A stretch of 64,000 bases of DNA from Mycoplasmataceae bacterium (GCA_031260145.1 JAIRKL010000004.1:1-64000); one strand, 5' to 3'. Positions 44,788 to 56,776 are shown, counted from the stretch's first letter. The notes: a model not told the origin generated them from the sequence alone. Program-made: numbers and translations.

Positions 44788-47700
44788 TGCGTAAAAATAA
44801 TATTAAAAATCTTCAACTTAAAATAGCTGATAATAAAACAATTCTTGGTTGATCTTGTGGAGAGGTTACTAAGGCTGAAACTATTAACTATAAAACAAAT
44901 CTTCCTGAAGAAGATGGTTTATTTAGTCAAAGAATATTTGGACCAATTAATAATTATGAATGTGCTTGTGGAAAATACAAAGGTTATAGATATGATGGTT
45001 TAATTTGTGAAAAATGTGGTACTAAAGTAACAAACTCTAACATAAGAAGGGAAAGAATGGGACATATTCATCTGCCTTTCCCAATTGTTCATACATGATA
45101 CATTAATGAAAGTCCAAGTATTTCTAAATTATCATTAATTCTTAATTTTACAACTGATAAGATCATTAACGAAGTTGTTTATTTTAAATCTTATATCATT
45201 ATTGACAATGCTGGATATTCAAAATATTTTAAAAATAAATCTTTATTTAATTTAGATGAAAGATATGCAGAATCGACTGGAAATAGAAATATATTAATTA
45301 AATTCCTCAAAGAAATTTTAATTCCTTCTTTTGAAAAAGATTCTATTCAAGAAACTGTTGCTAATGAATATATTGAAACTTTAAATTCTGGTGCGTTTAC
45401 TTTTGATATTGATGGAATCGTTGAATTTGTTAATACATATTCAAAAGTTAGAATTGGAATTGGTTCTGAAGCAATTTATGAATTAGTAAAACAAATAAAT
45501 CTTGATAAAGAAATTTCTTTAATTAAAGAAAAACAAGCAGAAAAGAAAGCAGTTGATTATGATAAAGTTAGATTGAAAATACTTTATGCTTTCAAAAATT
45601 CTGGAAACTCATTAGAATCTTTATTCTTAACTGATGTTCCAGTAACTCCTCCTGATACAAGACCATTTATTAGACTACAAAATGGTAACTATAGTACAAG
45701 TGAAATTAATGAGTTATACCGTAAAATAATTATGCGTGTTTCTACACTTAATGAATTAATTGATTTTGATTCTCCCCTACGTTTAATTTATGAACAAAAA
45801 TGTAATCTTCAAGTTGCTGTTGATAATTTATTTGATTCAAGTTCACAAATTTCAAACAATCAAAATCAAGATACTTCCCCAAAATCATTGACTGAGTACT
45901 TAAAAGGTAAAACAGGATTATATCGACAAAACCTTTTAGGAAAACGTGTTGATTTCAGTGGTAGAAGTGCGATTGTTTCTGGACCTGATTTAAAACTATA
46001 TGAAATTGGTATGCCTATTGATATGATTCTTAAAATATTCGAACCATTCATTTGCTATGAATTAACTAAGAAAGTTGATAATAATCCAGTTTGTGAAACT
46101 GTTGCACAAGCAAAAGCACTTATAACTGCTCGTGCTGATGAAATTTGGCCGTTTGTTTACAAAGTTGTTAAGGAAAGACCTGTTTTAATGAACCGTGCTC
46201 CTACACTTCACAAATTAGGTTTCCAAGCTTTTGAAATTAAACCAACAAATGAAAAAGCTATCAAGTTTCCATCACTAGCATGTACTGGATTTAATGCAGA
46301 TTTTGATGGCGACACTATGGCTCTTCATATTCCTTTAAGTGATGATGCAATTAATGAAGCGAGAGCAATCATGATGACTACAAATAATATTATCGCTCCA
46401 AAAGATGGAAAGCCTGCAATTGCTCCTACTCAAGATGTTGTTTTAGGAATTTATTATTTAACTTGTGCTAAATTAAGCGAACCAGGACAAGCTTTAATTT
46501 TCTCTTCGTTTAATGAAATTCAAAAAGCTTTTACAAATAAAGTTGTTAGTATACATTCAATTATTGCTATATCTACAAATGAATTAGTTAATAAAAAATT
46601 ACCCGCAAACATGCTTTTAATTACAACTGTTGGACGAATTTTATTTAATAGCACTATTCCAAATGGTTTTGCATTTAGGAAAGCTATTGATGTAGTTCCA
46701 ACATCAACTGATGTTCAAAAATTCATTGAAAATCTTGATATTTCTAAACATGCAGAAGGTGTTAAAAAAGGTGAAACGAGTTCATTAATTTCAGAAGTTT
46801 TTGCTACTACAAAAGATTCTTATATTGCTAGTAAAATGGCTGATAAGATTAAAACATTAGGGTTTAAATATGCTACAAAATCTGGATACTCTTTCTCTTG
46901 TTTTGAATTTCCAATTTATCAAAACAAAAAAACTTATATTGAAGAAGCAAATGAAAAAATTTCTATTATTAGAAAGAAACATCAAGAAGGTTTTTTAACC
47001 GAAAATGAAAGATACCGTTGTTCTATTGATATTTGAACCAAAGTTAATGAAAAGGTTACTGCTGACATGAATAAAATTATTACCAATCCGCAAAACTTAT
47101 TTAACCCAATTATTCAATTAAACAAATCCGGAGCTCGTGGTAATTTGTCACAATATACACAAATGCTTGGTATGAGAGGTTTGATGGTTCGTTCATATAA
47201 CTATTCACTTGCTTCTAAAAACTCTGGTGCAGTTGTAAAAGATATTATTGAACAACCAGTTCTTAACTCCTTTGTTGAAGGCTTAAATATTTCTGACTTC
47301 TTTAACTCAGCTTATGGTGCAAGAAAATCAATGGTTGACTTAGCCCTTAAGACTTCTAAATCTGGTTACATGACAAGAAAATTAGTTGATTCTGCACAAG
47401 ATGTTATTATTACAACTGATGATTGTGGTACTGAAGAAGGTGTTTTCTTAACTCCAATCAAAAATGCTGAAGGACAAATTATTGTTAAATTAAGTGAATT
47501 AATTGCTGGTCGTTATGCAAGTGCTGATGTTGTTCATAATTCAGAAACTTTTGTTAAAAATGGTGAGTTGATTACGCAAGAAATTGCTAAGAAGATTGAA
47601 GCAGCTGGTGTTAAAGGTGTTGAAATATTTAGCCCAATTAAATGTAAATGTAAACATGGTATTTGCAAAAAATGTTATGGTATTGATTTAGCAACAAATG

Positions 47701-48575
47701 AACCAGTAAAACTTCATACAGCTGTTGGTGTTATTGCGGCACAATCATTAGGTGAACCAGTTACACAATTAAATATGAACTCGAAACATAGTGGTGGTGT
47801 TGCTTCTGGCGGTCAAATTTCGCAAGGTTATGAAAGAATTAAGCAATTATTTGATATTGTTGAACCGAAGGAACATGAACTTGCTGTTTTAACTGAATAT
47901 GATGGAAAAGTTACTTCTATAACATTAACTGGTTCTTTCAATCAAGTAAATGTTAGCTATGATAATGGTATAAACAAAGTATTTAATATTCCTTCAAACC
48001 TTAAATTAAATTATGAAGTTGATAGCACCTTCAAAGCTGGTTCTGCTCTTTCTCATGGTTCTTTATCATTAAAACAAGCATTAGCTATTAATGGTGTTCC
48101 TTTTGTTGTTGATTACTTAATTGAGGAAGTTCAAAGAGTTTATAGAAGTCAAGGTATTGAAATTAATACCAAATATTTAGAAATAATTACTAAAAAAATT
48201 ATTGAAAATATGTTTGTCACTTCAACTGGAGATTCAGAAGATGTTTACCTTGGACAACATATTAAAATTGCTGATTTATATGAAAAGAACAAAATCTTAT
48301 TTGATAGGAAAAAACAACCAATTACTGCTGCTTTCCAATTAACTGGACTTGATAAGATACCTGCTTTTTCTTATTCATTCCTTTCTGCTGCTTCTTTCCA
48401 ATATACTAAGAAGATATTGATTAATTCGGCTATTAATGGTGAAATTGATGAACTTAAATCATTAAATGAAAATGTTATTTTAGGAAAACTAATTCCTGCT
48501 GGTACTGGGAAAATGGAAGATAAAATTTCTCTTAAAGAAATTGCTGATGATATTTGTAAAAACAAAGAATATTAA
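44787..48575 (+). CDS. rpoC: RNA polymerase beta' subunit
   Basis: The 1262-residue beta' subunit has the N-terminal zinc motif [20 protein letters not shown], the catalytic loop [16 protein letters not shown] with the three Mg-binding Asp, the lid/rudder region [14 protein letters not shown], bridge helix [25 protein letters not shown]-type sequence, and the second zinc cluster [13 protein letters not shown]. The residue after the third Asp is Thr where bacteria normally have Gln (DFDGDQM). The protein follows rpoB with a one-base overlap and its own Shine-Dalgarno. The C-terminus ends [10 protein letters not shown]. Confidence 0.98.
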
Positions 48576-48634
48576 TAATATTCAATTTTTATTTACTTAT
48601 TTGCTAATAAACAATATTTGTTTTTTTTATTCAA

Positions 48635-49216
48635 TTACTTTAACTGTAAAATAGCATATCCATCATCAATATCATATATTTCACATTTGAAAATTAAGTT
48701 ATTTTGTAATCAATTTCTAAAATTTGTAACTTTTTCAATTAATTTTATTTGGTTTTTGGTTTTTTGAACAATATTATCAAATTTTTTTAAAAAAATGTTA
48801 TCAATAAATACGGTACCATCCTTGTTTAAAAAATTTAAATATTTAGTCACAAGCTTTTCCTGATGCGATTTTGGACCATCAACAAAGATGAAATCAAATT
48901 TCATATCAGGTGTATACAAGAAAGCATTATCATTGATTAGGTTTATTGAATAATTTTTAAGAACATTCCTTGCGATTTTATAATTTTCAATATTTTTTTC
49001 AATACTTGTTAATAATTTTATGTGTGTATTTTCTATGATTTTTGATATACTGTACCCATAAGCTGTTCCAATTTCGAGATATGAGTTGTATTTTTTATTA
49101 TTTATTATTTCAATAATTTTGTTAATTGTTTTTTCTCGTACAATTGGGATGTTATCTTTTAGAGAAATGTTTTTAATTTTTTCGACAATTTCTGATATGT
49201 TTTGTTTTTGTTCCAT
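48635..49216 (-). CDS. O-methyltransferase, probable TrmR (tRNA 5-hydroxyuridine methyltransferase)
   Basis: The 193-residue protein is a class I SAM methyltransferase of the CCoAOMT-like family 3. SAM motifs are SYLEIGTAYGYSISKIIEN (about 37-57), LTSIEKNIENYKIARNVLKN, INLINDNAFLYTPDMKFD and FIFVDGPKSHQEKL (metal/substrate loop), then NKDGTVFIDNIFL. Bacillus TrmR (YrrM) of this family methylates 5-hydroxyuridine at tRNA position 34, acting after TrhP; a U32/TrhP-like gene lies at 5603. The assignment combines family and this pairing. It might instead be a small-molecule methyltransferase. It is followed on the same strand by the GT2-like gene upstream at 49229. Confidence 0.75.
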
Positions 49217-49228
49217 GAAAAATAAAAT

Positions 49229-50290
49229 TTAACCTAGGAAAGGTGAATTTGGAAAATAACTTGGGATATTTTTTCTAAGTAATTTTGAAACGATTTTGTA
49301 TTCTTTTTTTTCAGTTTGAGGCAAGAAAATATTTGAAATAAAACTTCTTTTTATATTTTTTTTATAAAAAATAAATTCATTGTATCCCATTTTTCTTATT
49401 TTTTCTCAAAAAATATTAATATTTTGTTCAACAATTTTTGTATTTGTTTTTTTGAAAATAATAATTAAAATGTATTTTATTATTTTAATAAAAAAAAGTT
49501 TTTCTTTTTTATAAGAAATATCTTCCTTTTTGAAATTATTTAAAAAGAATTGAAACATTTCATTTTGTTCTTCTGATATTTTTACATTTATATTATTATC
49601 GTTATAACCATTTGAAGCAGTTTTTAAATTATTTTTTATTGTGAAAGTTTTATTTATAAATCGCATATTCTTTGCTTTTAAAAAAAGAAGAATTGTAAGA
49701 CAAGGTTCATATAAATATGAATATTGTTCGATTTCTTCTTGGTTTTGGTAATATTTATTAAAAAAATTAACATTTCATATTTTGTCATATACTGAAGAAA
49801 AATATTTTTTCATTTTTCGAAAAGAATAATGTTTTTTCGAGAGAAAATGATTTAAAAAAAATTTATTATCATTGTTGTTACTTATCAAAATATCATTTTC
49901 TTTTTCACTATTTGATATAGAATGGATAGCGGAATTTAATCCATCAATATTTAAATCTTCATTGAGTTTTGTGAATAAGATGTACTTTGTTTTGCATAAA
50001 AATAAGAGTTCTTTAATAGAATTGGGAAAGGCTATATTTTCTGTTTTAAAGACGTATATATTTTCTTTTAAAATTGATTTTCATTTTTCAATTATTTCAT
50101 TTTTTGTCAATATTTCTTCTTGATTTATTTCTTTGTTCTCTTCCTTTTTTTTATTTAATAGAATAAGGATTTCAATGTTATTAATTTTTCCTGCAAAAAA
50201 AAAATTATAAAATTTATTTAAAAAAACATCTAAGTTTTTATACTCTTCATTATTTAAAACAATTCCTAATGTTAAAATTTTTTGTTCCAA
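49229..50290 (-). CDS. Degenerate family 2 glycosyltransferase-like protein
   Basis: The 353-residue frame starts at TTG 50290 and needs several TGA Trp codons. ILTLGIVLNNEEYKNLDVFL resembles the first strand and helix of family 2 glycosyltransferases (VSIIIPVYNEE), and IAFPNSIKELLFLCKTKYIL then FTKLNEDLNIDGLNSAIHSI aligns with the GxxxARN...YIxFLDSDD region. The acidic DxD metal motif is replaced (TKLNED). The rest is basic and aromatic, without membrane helices. It may be inactive or much diverged. It lies 12 bp upstream of the methyltransferase gene on the same strand and may be cotranscribed with it. Confidence 0.45.
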
Positions 50291-50479
50291 TATATTATTT
50301 TTAATAATTATAGTAATTTATTTAATTGGATAGTAAATATTTCTGTTAAAAATTTAAGTTAGAAATATTAAAACTTTTAAAGTTTATATCATTAAATAAA
50401 TTAACACAAATAATATTAATTATTAAGCAATATAACTATAAAAACATTAATAATAAAAAATATAAAAAGTACTTAATTA

Positions 50480-51878
50480 ATGAATTACTTTTGAACTAAG
50501 AAACAAAAAAATAAGCAACCTAAAAAATTAGTTTATTGGCAGAATTTTATAAATCACCAAATTATTGATGTAAACAAAATGATACGAAAACCTAAAAGAT
50601 TCCAAACTTTTAAAAAAGCAGTTCATGTTTTAAGCATAATTGGGGTTGTAAATCTTATTTGCACTCCAAGCATTTTTTTCACTAATTATGCAATCGAAGA
50701 CCCTATTTCATTTGTTCCTATTAGTAATGGAGAAGGTACAAAAGATGAAAGATATTTAAAATTTTCTCTAAAAGAAGCTTTCATTGAACAAACACAAAGT
50801 TTTGAAATAATTGCATTTGGTAGTCATTGAAATGGAAGAAGTGTCAGCTGAATGAGAAATAATAATCCAATTTTAAATTTAGAAGGAATTACTTATTCTA
50901 TTTCAGGCGATTCTAATTCAAAATTTACCATCATCAATAATTTAAATTCTTTCTTTCCTAAATCTTTTGAAATAACTGCAAATATTGCCAATGTTTTAGC
51001 GAGAATACAAATCACTTGTGAAAACGAAGAATATGAAAATTATGTACAAGATAATATGCTAGAATGTTATCAAAAACAAGAAATAACACAAGAAGAAAAT
51101 GATGAATTAATAGAAAATAATTTAAAAAACTTTTTTGAATAAAAAAAATGCAAATGAACTTAATGATAAAATTAATGAGATTAAGAATAATGAGGAACTA
51201 ACTGAAAAAGAGAAAAGCAAACAAATAAAATTTTTAGCTTTAGATAAACACATTAATATTATTGATCCTTATTTTAAAGCAACAATTTTATTGGATAATT
51301 TGCAGTTTGATCGAAACAACATAGCGTATGTTATTGATGAAATTGTTAAAGGAAAAGTGGAATATAGAATTAATATTCAAGATTTAATAAATGATACTTC
51401 AAAAATATTTGAAAAAGAAGAAATCTATTTAACAAAAAATATAAGTGATGAAATGATTCTTTCTCAATACATTTATTTAATTGAAAATTGTGCTTTATTG
51501 TCACAAAATCAAGAAAAATATGAAGAGATGAAAAATCTCATGATTGAACATTTAACTTGTACAATCACATTACACATTGAAGCTATTATTCTTCAATTAA
51601 TTAATATTGTAAGACTTTCTATTGCATTAGCAAGTATGAATTTTATTCTAATTCCTATTTTGGTTATTGAAATTTTATTTTTCATTTATGCAATTTTCGA
51701 ATTTATCAAAAATATTAATTTTGATACTAAATTTATCAGTTTAATTTCAGAAATTATTTATCTTAATTTTTTTGAACTTCCAACACATTTTAAAAAAACA
51801 ATAAATTTAAGTTTTGAAATAGAAAACAATATGAGTTTAGCAAATAATAATGAGAAATATATAGATAATATTAAATAA
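50480..51878 (+). pseudogene. Membrane protein split by a probable frameshift
   Basis: Frame 1 runs from ATG 50480 to TAA 51140-51142 (220 residues): a basic start, a hydrophobic segment VLSIIGVVNLICTPSIFF near 50-68, then an extracellular-looking part. Frame 2 starts at TTG 51135 and runs to 51878 (247 residues) with a charged region and two close membrane helices (TITLHIEAIILQLINIVRL; ILIPILVIEILFFIYAIF). They overlap by 8 bp at TTTTTTGAATAAAAAAAA. Removing one T gives a single frame with continuous charged helix (LKNFLNKKNANELNDK). So this is one protein of about 465 residues or two coupled proteins. A fragment of a paralog lies at 37248. Confidence 0.55.
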
Positions 51879-52250
51879 ATAAAAATATAAAAAAACTGAC
51901 TCAATTAATTCAGAAGCTAATCTTGATTTTTTAATAAAAGATATCACAATCTATATTATCGAGAAAATTATAGACGAAATAATTGAAAATATTTTTTTGA
52001 ATGCTATTGAAAAATTTTTTAATATTTCAATTATCATTGTTGCCTATGATATTTCTTTCAATAAACGGTTTGAAAAAATCAATAGTCTCCCTTTATATAA
52101 TCCGCAATATATACAATTAGCAAATTTGTATGGAATCAACGTATAGAAAAGCTCTTAAAGAATATAAAAAAAATAAAAAAACTTGATTAAGATAACTTCG
52201 ATGATTTAAAAAATAGATGCAAGTTAACGAAACATATTGTTCCTGCATTG
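51879..52250 (+). pseudogene. Decayed coding fragments downstream of the membrane protein
   Basis: In the plus strand an open frame without a start codon reads DSINSEANLDFLIKDITIYI, IEKIIDEIIENIFLNAIEKF and YDISFNKRFEKINSLPLYNP before a TAG near 52148. A further short frame (MESTYRKALKEYKKNKKTWL) follows in another phase. They look like consecutive parts of one protein broken by frameshifts. Confidence 0.45.
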
Positions 52251-52649
52251 ATGTGCAATCTATATTATTATCGATCAAAAAAATGATTATATAAAAATTA
52301 TTTTCACGATGATAAAAAAACATTCCTACATTCTACTATCTATTTAGATTTCCATTATGTTCTAATTTGTAATTTTTCAATATTTATCATTTCCTCTATT
52401 GTTATATATTCATATCTTTTTCGACTTTTCTTACTTTTGGGCAAGAATTATTTTCTCGATATCTTTTTTAATTTTTCTTCCATCGAATCAATTTCTATTT
52501 GAGTTCTAATTATTTTTATTCACTATCTTTGTTTATTTCAACCAATTCGTTTGCTTTGCATCTTTAATATAAAAGATGCATATAAACAATACAAAGATTT
52601 TTTAAAAGTTCATAACATTATTAAACCAAAAAGAAAAGATTTTAAGTAA
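52251..52649 (+). CDS. Hypothetical two-TM protein, possibly the 3' part of the decayed locus
   Basis: From ATG 52251 a 132-residue frame has two hydrophobic segments, VLICNFSIFIISSIVIYSYL (about 38-62) and ISIWVLIIFIHYLCLFQPI, and a basic tail YKQYKDFLKVHNIIKPKRKD. The frame is open some 60 bases further upstream without a better start, and no promoter box is seen. It may be an expressed protein or the C-terminal remnant of the broken gene before it. Confidence 0.4.
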
Positions 52650-52848
52650 TTTATGTCCAAAATGCAAAGTAGTTTTTTAAAAATTTAAATTAATTTAAAA
52701 AGAATGAATACAAAGAGTTGATTAAAACATATTTGCAAAACTATGCATAGAAATAACTCTTGTAACAATGGATAATATTGTCATGTATTTATGTGCAATT
52801 AAAACCCTGTTAACTTAAAATATAATAGACTTATCATTAAATATTTTT

Positions 52849-53739
52849 ATGCCATTAAATAAAAAAAATATTGATTTTTGGCAAATAAGTGACAATAAAA
52901 TTCTGCTTGATCCCAAGTATTTAAAATCTGGACTTGATAAAAAAAATATTTATGGAAGATTTAAAAAAATAACAGGTACTAAATTCTCTGCAATTTTGGG
53001 ATACAATAAATACAGTTCTCCTTTTAAAACATGAATGGAAATGACAAACCTTTTCAAATCTGAAATGGATCCTACATTAGCCGAAGCTGGTAATGTTATT
53101 GAACCAAAATTAAGAGAATATGCTGCTTTAGTTTTGAAACAGAAATATGTTGCATATGAACCTAAACAAGTTGGATTTGATCTATTCCATGAAAATGATA
53201 TTTTTGGTGGTATTATTGATGGTGAACCAGCTGATGAAAATGGGCATTTTGATTATTCAAATAATCATTTTATGCTTGAAATCAAAACATCATCAATTGA
53301 TAAAATATGTTATTCATGTAATGAAAATGGTTCATTAATGATGATGAAAGATTCGAAAGGTATCCCATTGGTAAGTAAGGATGGAAAAGGGAAAAAAAAA
53401 ATAGAATGATTCGATGAAAATAATAATATCAAGATTCCAATAGATTATCAATTTCAATTAGCTTTATATATGTTACTGAGAAATGTTGATAAAGGAATGT
53501 TTGTTGTTACTTTTCTTGAACCAATTGATTATGCAAAACCATATGATTTCGACGTTAAAAAACATGAAGTTTACATGGTTGAATTTAATATTGATGATAA
53601 GAAGAAGTTTAATGATATATATGAATATGCTAAGCGATGATATTCTAAATACATTGTAAATGGTGAAAGCCCTTTAATGACTCATGAAGACAAAAAATGA
53701 CTAGATACAGAAATGAAAAGAATTAATATTGTAAAATAA
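52849..53739 (+). CDS. YqaJ-like PD-(D/E)XK nuclease family protein
   Basis: The 296-residue protein has YGRFKKITGTKFSAILGYNK (about residues 35-54), the xxG(T/S)(K/D)xxxILG start of YqaJ/exonuclease-type nucleases. Then AEAGNVIEPKLREYAA (the Glu of motif I), GGIIDGEPADENG (catalytic Asp) and FMLEIKTSSI (ExK) make a complete PD-(D/E)XK site, and IPIDYQFQLALYMLLRN supplies the QxxxY helix. YqaJ-type enzymes are often phage recombination exonucleases; related conserved chromosomal proteins are found in mycoplasmas. TATAAT lies at 52821-52826, 22 nt before the ATG. It converges on dnaN with no gap between stops. Confidence 0.75.
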
Positions 53740-54840
53740 TTATCTTCTCAAAGGTAAAGTAAGACTAACAAAATTAGAATTCTTTTCTTCTTTAATTAAA
53801 ATTGGCAAAAGAGGAGATGTGAATTGAATCACAACATTTTCGGTTTCAATACATTTAAGTAAAGAAAGGATTTTAGAAGGGTTAAAAATAATTTTAATTT
53901 CTTCTTTAATGTTAGTGTTGTTTATAAAAGGAATTTTTTCGCTATAAACACCTCTTTCGATATTTTGGCACGAGATTATTACTTCATCTTTTAAAAAAGT
54001 GAAATTTGCTCGGATATCATTTCCACCAATAATAATAGCTTTCTCTATGCAATTGATAAATAAGTTATTACTTAACATTACTGTGTATGGCGGTTCAGAA
54101 TTGATGATTTTTGATGCGCTTTGATATTTTCCTTCGATTAATGCACAGTTATAAATAATGTTATCTTGTTTGCAAATTATTCTTCTGTTAGAAAAAAAGC
54201 ACTCAGTATCCGATGAGGAAAGAATTAAACAAGAGAATAATGAAGGAAAGAGAGTATTACAAAACTTAACACCTTTAAAAGGGAATTTAATATAGGAAAG
54301 TTGGTGAGTATCAGTGCATGTGAACTCAATAAACCCATCTTCTTTCTCGCTATTTACACAAACACCCTTATATGGCGTAATATCATCTTTATTCTTAATT
54401 GCAGAAATAAGTATTTTTGCATTAACTTGCACTATCATTTTATTATTTAAAATAAATTTTTCTTGTCCATTTTCTTCAAATGATAAATCAACAAATTCTT
54501 GTTCAGAAAAAAGATTTAGGGTTACTGAAGAATTCTTATCATAAATTAATAAAGAATTCTCACTTATTTTCAATAAAATAGAATCACATTTTATTTTTTC
54601 AATAATTTTATTAAGAACCGCGAATTCAATAACAAAAGAACCATTTTTCTTTATTGTTATTTTTTCATCAATACATAATTGTATTCCCATAATTTCATTT
54701 GAAGCATATAAAAATATTTTTTCGTCTTCACAAACAACCTTCATGTATGCGAAAATATTGTTTAAATCATTAGTTTTTATTATGTTTGATATCTTCTTAA
54801 GTTGTAAAGAAAAATATTTTTTATCTATTAAAAATTCCAT
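53740..54840 (-). CDS. dnaN: DNA polymerase III beta sliding clamp
   Basis: The 366-residue clamp has three repeated domains. MEFLIDKKYFSLQLKKISNI begins domain 1; CTDTHQLSYIKFP (usual ATDxHRLA) lies in domain 2; NPSKILSLLKCIETENVVIQ (usual NxxYLxDxL) and the terminal VSLTLPLRR (usual MPM/LR) are in domain 3. It tethers the polymerase and binds partners such as DnaX-assembled loader and ligase. It is not next to dnaA here. TATAAT ends 9 nt before the ATG. Confidence 0.93.
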   Translation of the reverse strand: MEFLIDKKYFSLQLKKISNIIKTNDLNNIFAYMKVVCEDEKIFLYASNEIMGIQLCIDEKITIKKNGSFVIEFAVLNKIIEKIKCDSILLKISENSLLIYDKNSSVTLNLFSEQEFVDLSFEENGQEKFILNNKMIVQVNAKILISAIKNKDDITPYKGVCVNSEKEDGFIEFTCTDTHQLSYIKFPFKGVKFCNTLFPSLFSCLILSSSDTECFFSNRRIICKQDNIIYNCALIEGKYQSASKIINSEPPYTVMLSNNLFINCIEKAIIIGGNDIRANFTFLKDEVIISCQNIERGVYSEKIPFINNTNIKEEIKIIFNPSKILSLLKCIETENVVIQFTSPLLPILIKEEKNSNFVSLTLPLRR

Positions 54841-54907
54841 CCTAACTTCATTATATTTTTACAATATTTTTAAAAAAAATTTTGAATTGTTTGTATATAA
54901 CATATTT

Positions 54908-55313
54908 GGGGATGCAAAGGTATCGACAAGATTATTGTTTTTCCAAACGCAGTAGGGTCAGCCCTTTATAGCTCGAGGTATTGTTACATGACAACACTAA
55001 ATCTGAAGCAGTTCAACTTTCTGACTATGAAGTTGCATTGTTTTCAAGTCAAAACCAATCTAACTACGCTTTTGTAGCATAAGATAATTTGACTCTAAAG
55101 TATTTTTGGTTTTAGATTTTTACCAAATTTACAAAGAATAAAAATCTATGTTTCTTATTTGATGATGGTAAGGAAATGAAATAATAATTATCTATATTAT
55201 GAATGGTTGTCATATTACCATAATTCATAATGAAAGCCAAAAATATGACTAAACTGTAGTGTTTGTTTAAATCTTAATTTTGGAAAGGAGTTCGACTCTC
55301 CTCATCTCCACCA
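54908..55313 (+). ncRNA. ssrA: Transfer-messenger RNA
   Basis: The one-piece tmRNA is about 406 nt. GGGGATG at the 5' end pairs with CATCTCC at the 3' end, followed by A and CCA encoded in the gene. The T arm GGAGTTCGACTCTCC precedes the acceptor. The internal tag frame (54990-55082) probably reads DNTKSEAVQLSDYEVALFSS QNQSNYAFVA in two parts, then TAA; the Asp start and NYAF(V)A ending resemble the DKxN...NYAFA tags of mycoplasmas. It rescues stalled ribosomes and marks products for proteolysis. It converges on miaB 35 nt downstream. Confidence 0.95.
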
Positions 55314-55348
55314 TTTATATTTCTAAATGTTTCCTTTTTTTTAAAAAA

Positions 55349-56776
55349 TTATTTTTCATTATTATCTATAATTTCCCCATTTAAACTAAATCGACTTGCT
55401 GATATTATTTTAACATCAACAATATCACCAATTTTGCAATTGCCTTTGAAGTTAACAAGTTTTCATTGTTCTGAATAACCACTTTGCATACTTTCGTTAT
55501 TTTTGCTTTCTCCTTCAACTAATACTTTTAATATTTTTCCAACGAATTTCTCATTATTTAATTTACTATAGTATTGAACTAATTCATTAAGCTGTTGAAG
55601 TCTTTCTTTTTTTGTTTCCAAAGTTAGTTTATCATCAATTGTGGCAGCATATGTACCTTCCTTTTTCGAATAGATAAATGTGTAAGCATTATCATATTTT
55701 ATTTTTTTATATAATTTCAACGTTTCTTTAAACTCTTTTTCAGTTTCATTTGGAAAACCAACTATTAAATCAGTAGAAACAACGCAATCTTTAACATTTT
55801 TTCTGATATACTTAATTAAGTTTGTATAATCTGAAATTTTCATTTCACGATTCATTTTTTTAAGCATTGTTTCACTACCACTTTGGATTGGAAGATGAAA
55901 TCATGACATTAGATTTTTATATTTTTTGTATAAATCAATTGCTTTTTTACTAAAATTTCAGGGATTATTAGAAGTAAATCTAACGCGTTCAATATTAGTT
56001 TTGCAAACATCTTCTAAAAGATTGACAAAAGTATAACCATCATTTTTATCAACGCCATAAGAATTCACATTTTGTCCTAATAAAACAACTTCCTTATATC
56101 CTTTTTTTACTAAATCATTAACTTCCTTTAAAATATCTTCCTTACTTCTACTTCTTAATTTTCCCCTTGTGTAGGGAACAATGCAATAAGTACAAAATTT
56201 ATCACAACCATATGAAATGTTAACGTATCCTTTAACTTGACTATCTCGTGTTGAAGGAAGGTCTTCAATCATTTCAGTTTGACTGATATTAACTCTAATT
56301 ATTTGTTTCTTTTTGTTTAAATATTCTTTAATAATTTGAGGTAATTCATATAAATTGAAGGTTCCAAAAACAAAGTTAATATATGGTTTGTTTTGAATTA
56401 TTTCTATAATTACATTTTCCTCTTGTGCCATGCAACCACAAATTCCGAATATAAAATCTTTCTTCTTTGTTAAATTTTTTAAAAATCCCACTTCGCCAAA
56501 AACCTTTTTTTCTGCATTTTCACGAACTGCACATGTGTTTAGAATAACAATGTTTGCTTTATTAAAATTAGATGTTTCTTTATATCCCATTTCTTCTAAT
56601 AAACCCTTTATATTTTCTCCATCTCTTACATTATTTTGACATCCATAAGTTCTTACATAGTATAACTTTCCTTTTCCAATGGTTTTTAAGTCTTCTTCTA
56701 AATAAAAAGTTTTTCGTGGAAAAACTTCTTTTGTTCTGTTTCTTGCTTTTTTTAAATTTGGTAGAGTATTTTCCAT
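55349..56776 (-). CDS. miaB: tRNA-2-methylthio-N6-dimethylallyladenosine synthase MiaB
   Basis: MiaB is a radical-SAM methylthiotransferase that adds a methylthio group to A37 of tRNAs reading U-starting codons. The 475-residue protein (ATG 56776; TTG 56800 is also possible) has the three N-terminal cluster Cys in YVRTYGCQNN, ILNTCAVREN and GICGCMAQEE, the SAM cluster GCDKFCTYCIVPYTRG, VVLLGQNVNSYG, and VSTDLIVGFPNETEKEF. A C-terminal TRAM-like domain ends it (GDIVDVKIISASRFSLNG). It requires isopentenylated A37, so miaA should exist elsewhere. It faces pepD upstream, 25 bp away on the same strand. Confidence 0.95.

Noticed and set aside
54841-55348. tRNA genes near the tmRNA.
   Set aside because: The acceptor and T arm found here belong to the tmRNA itself; no other cloverleaf is visible in the window.
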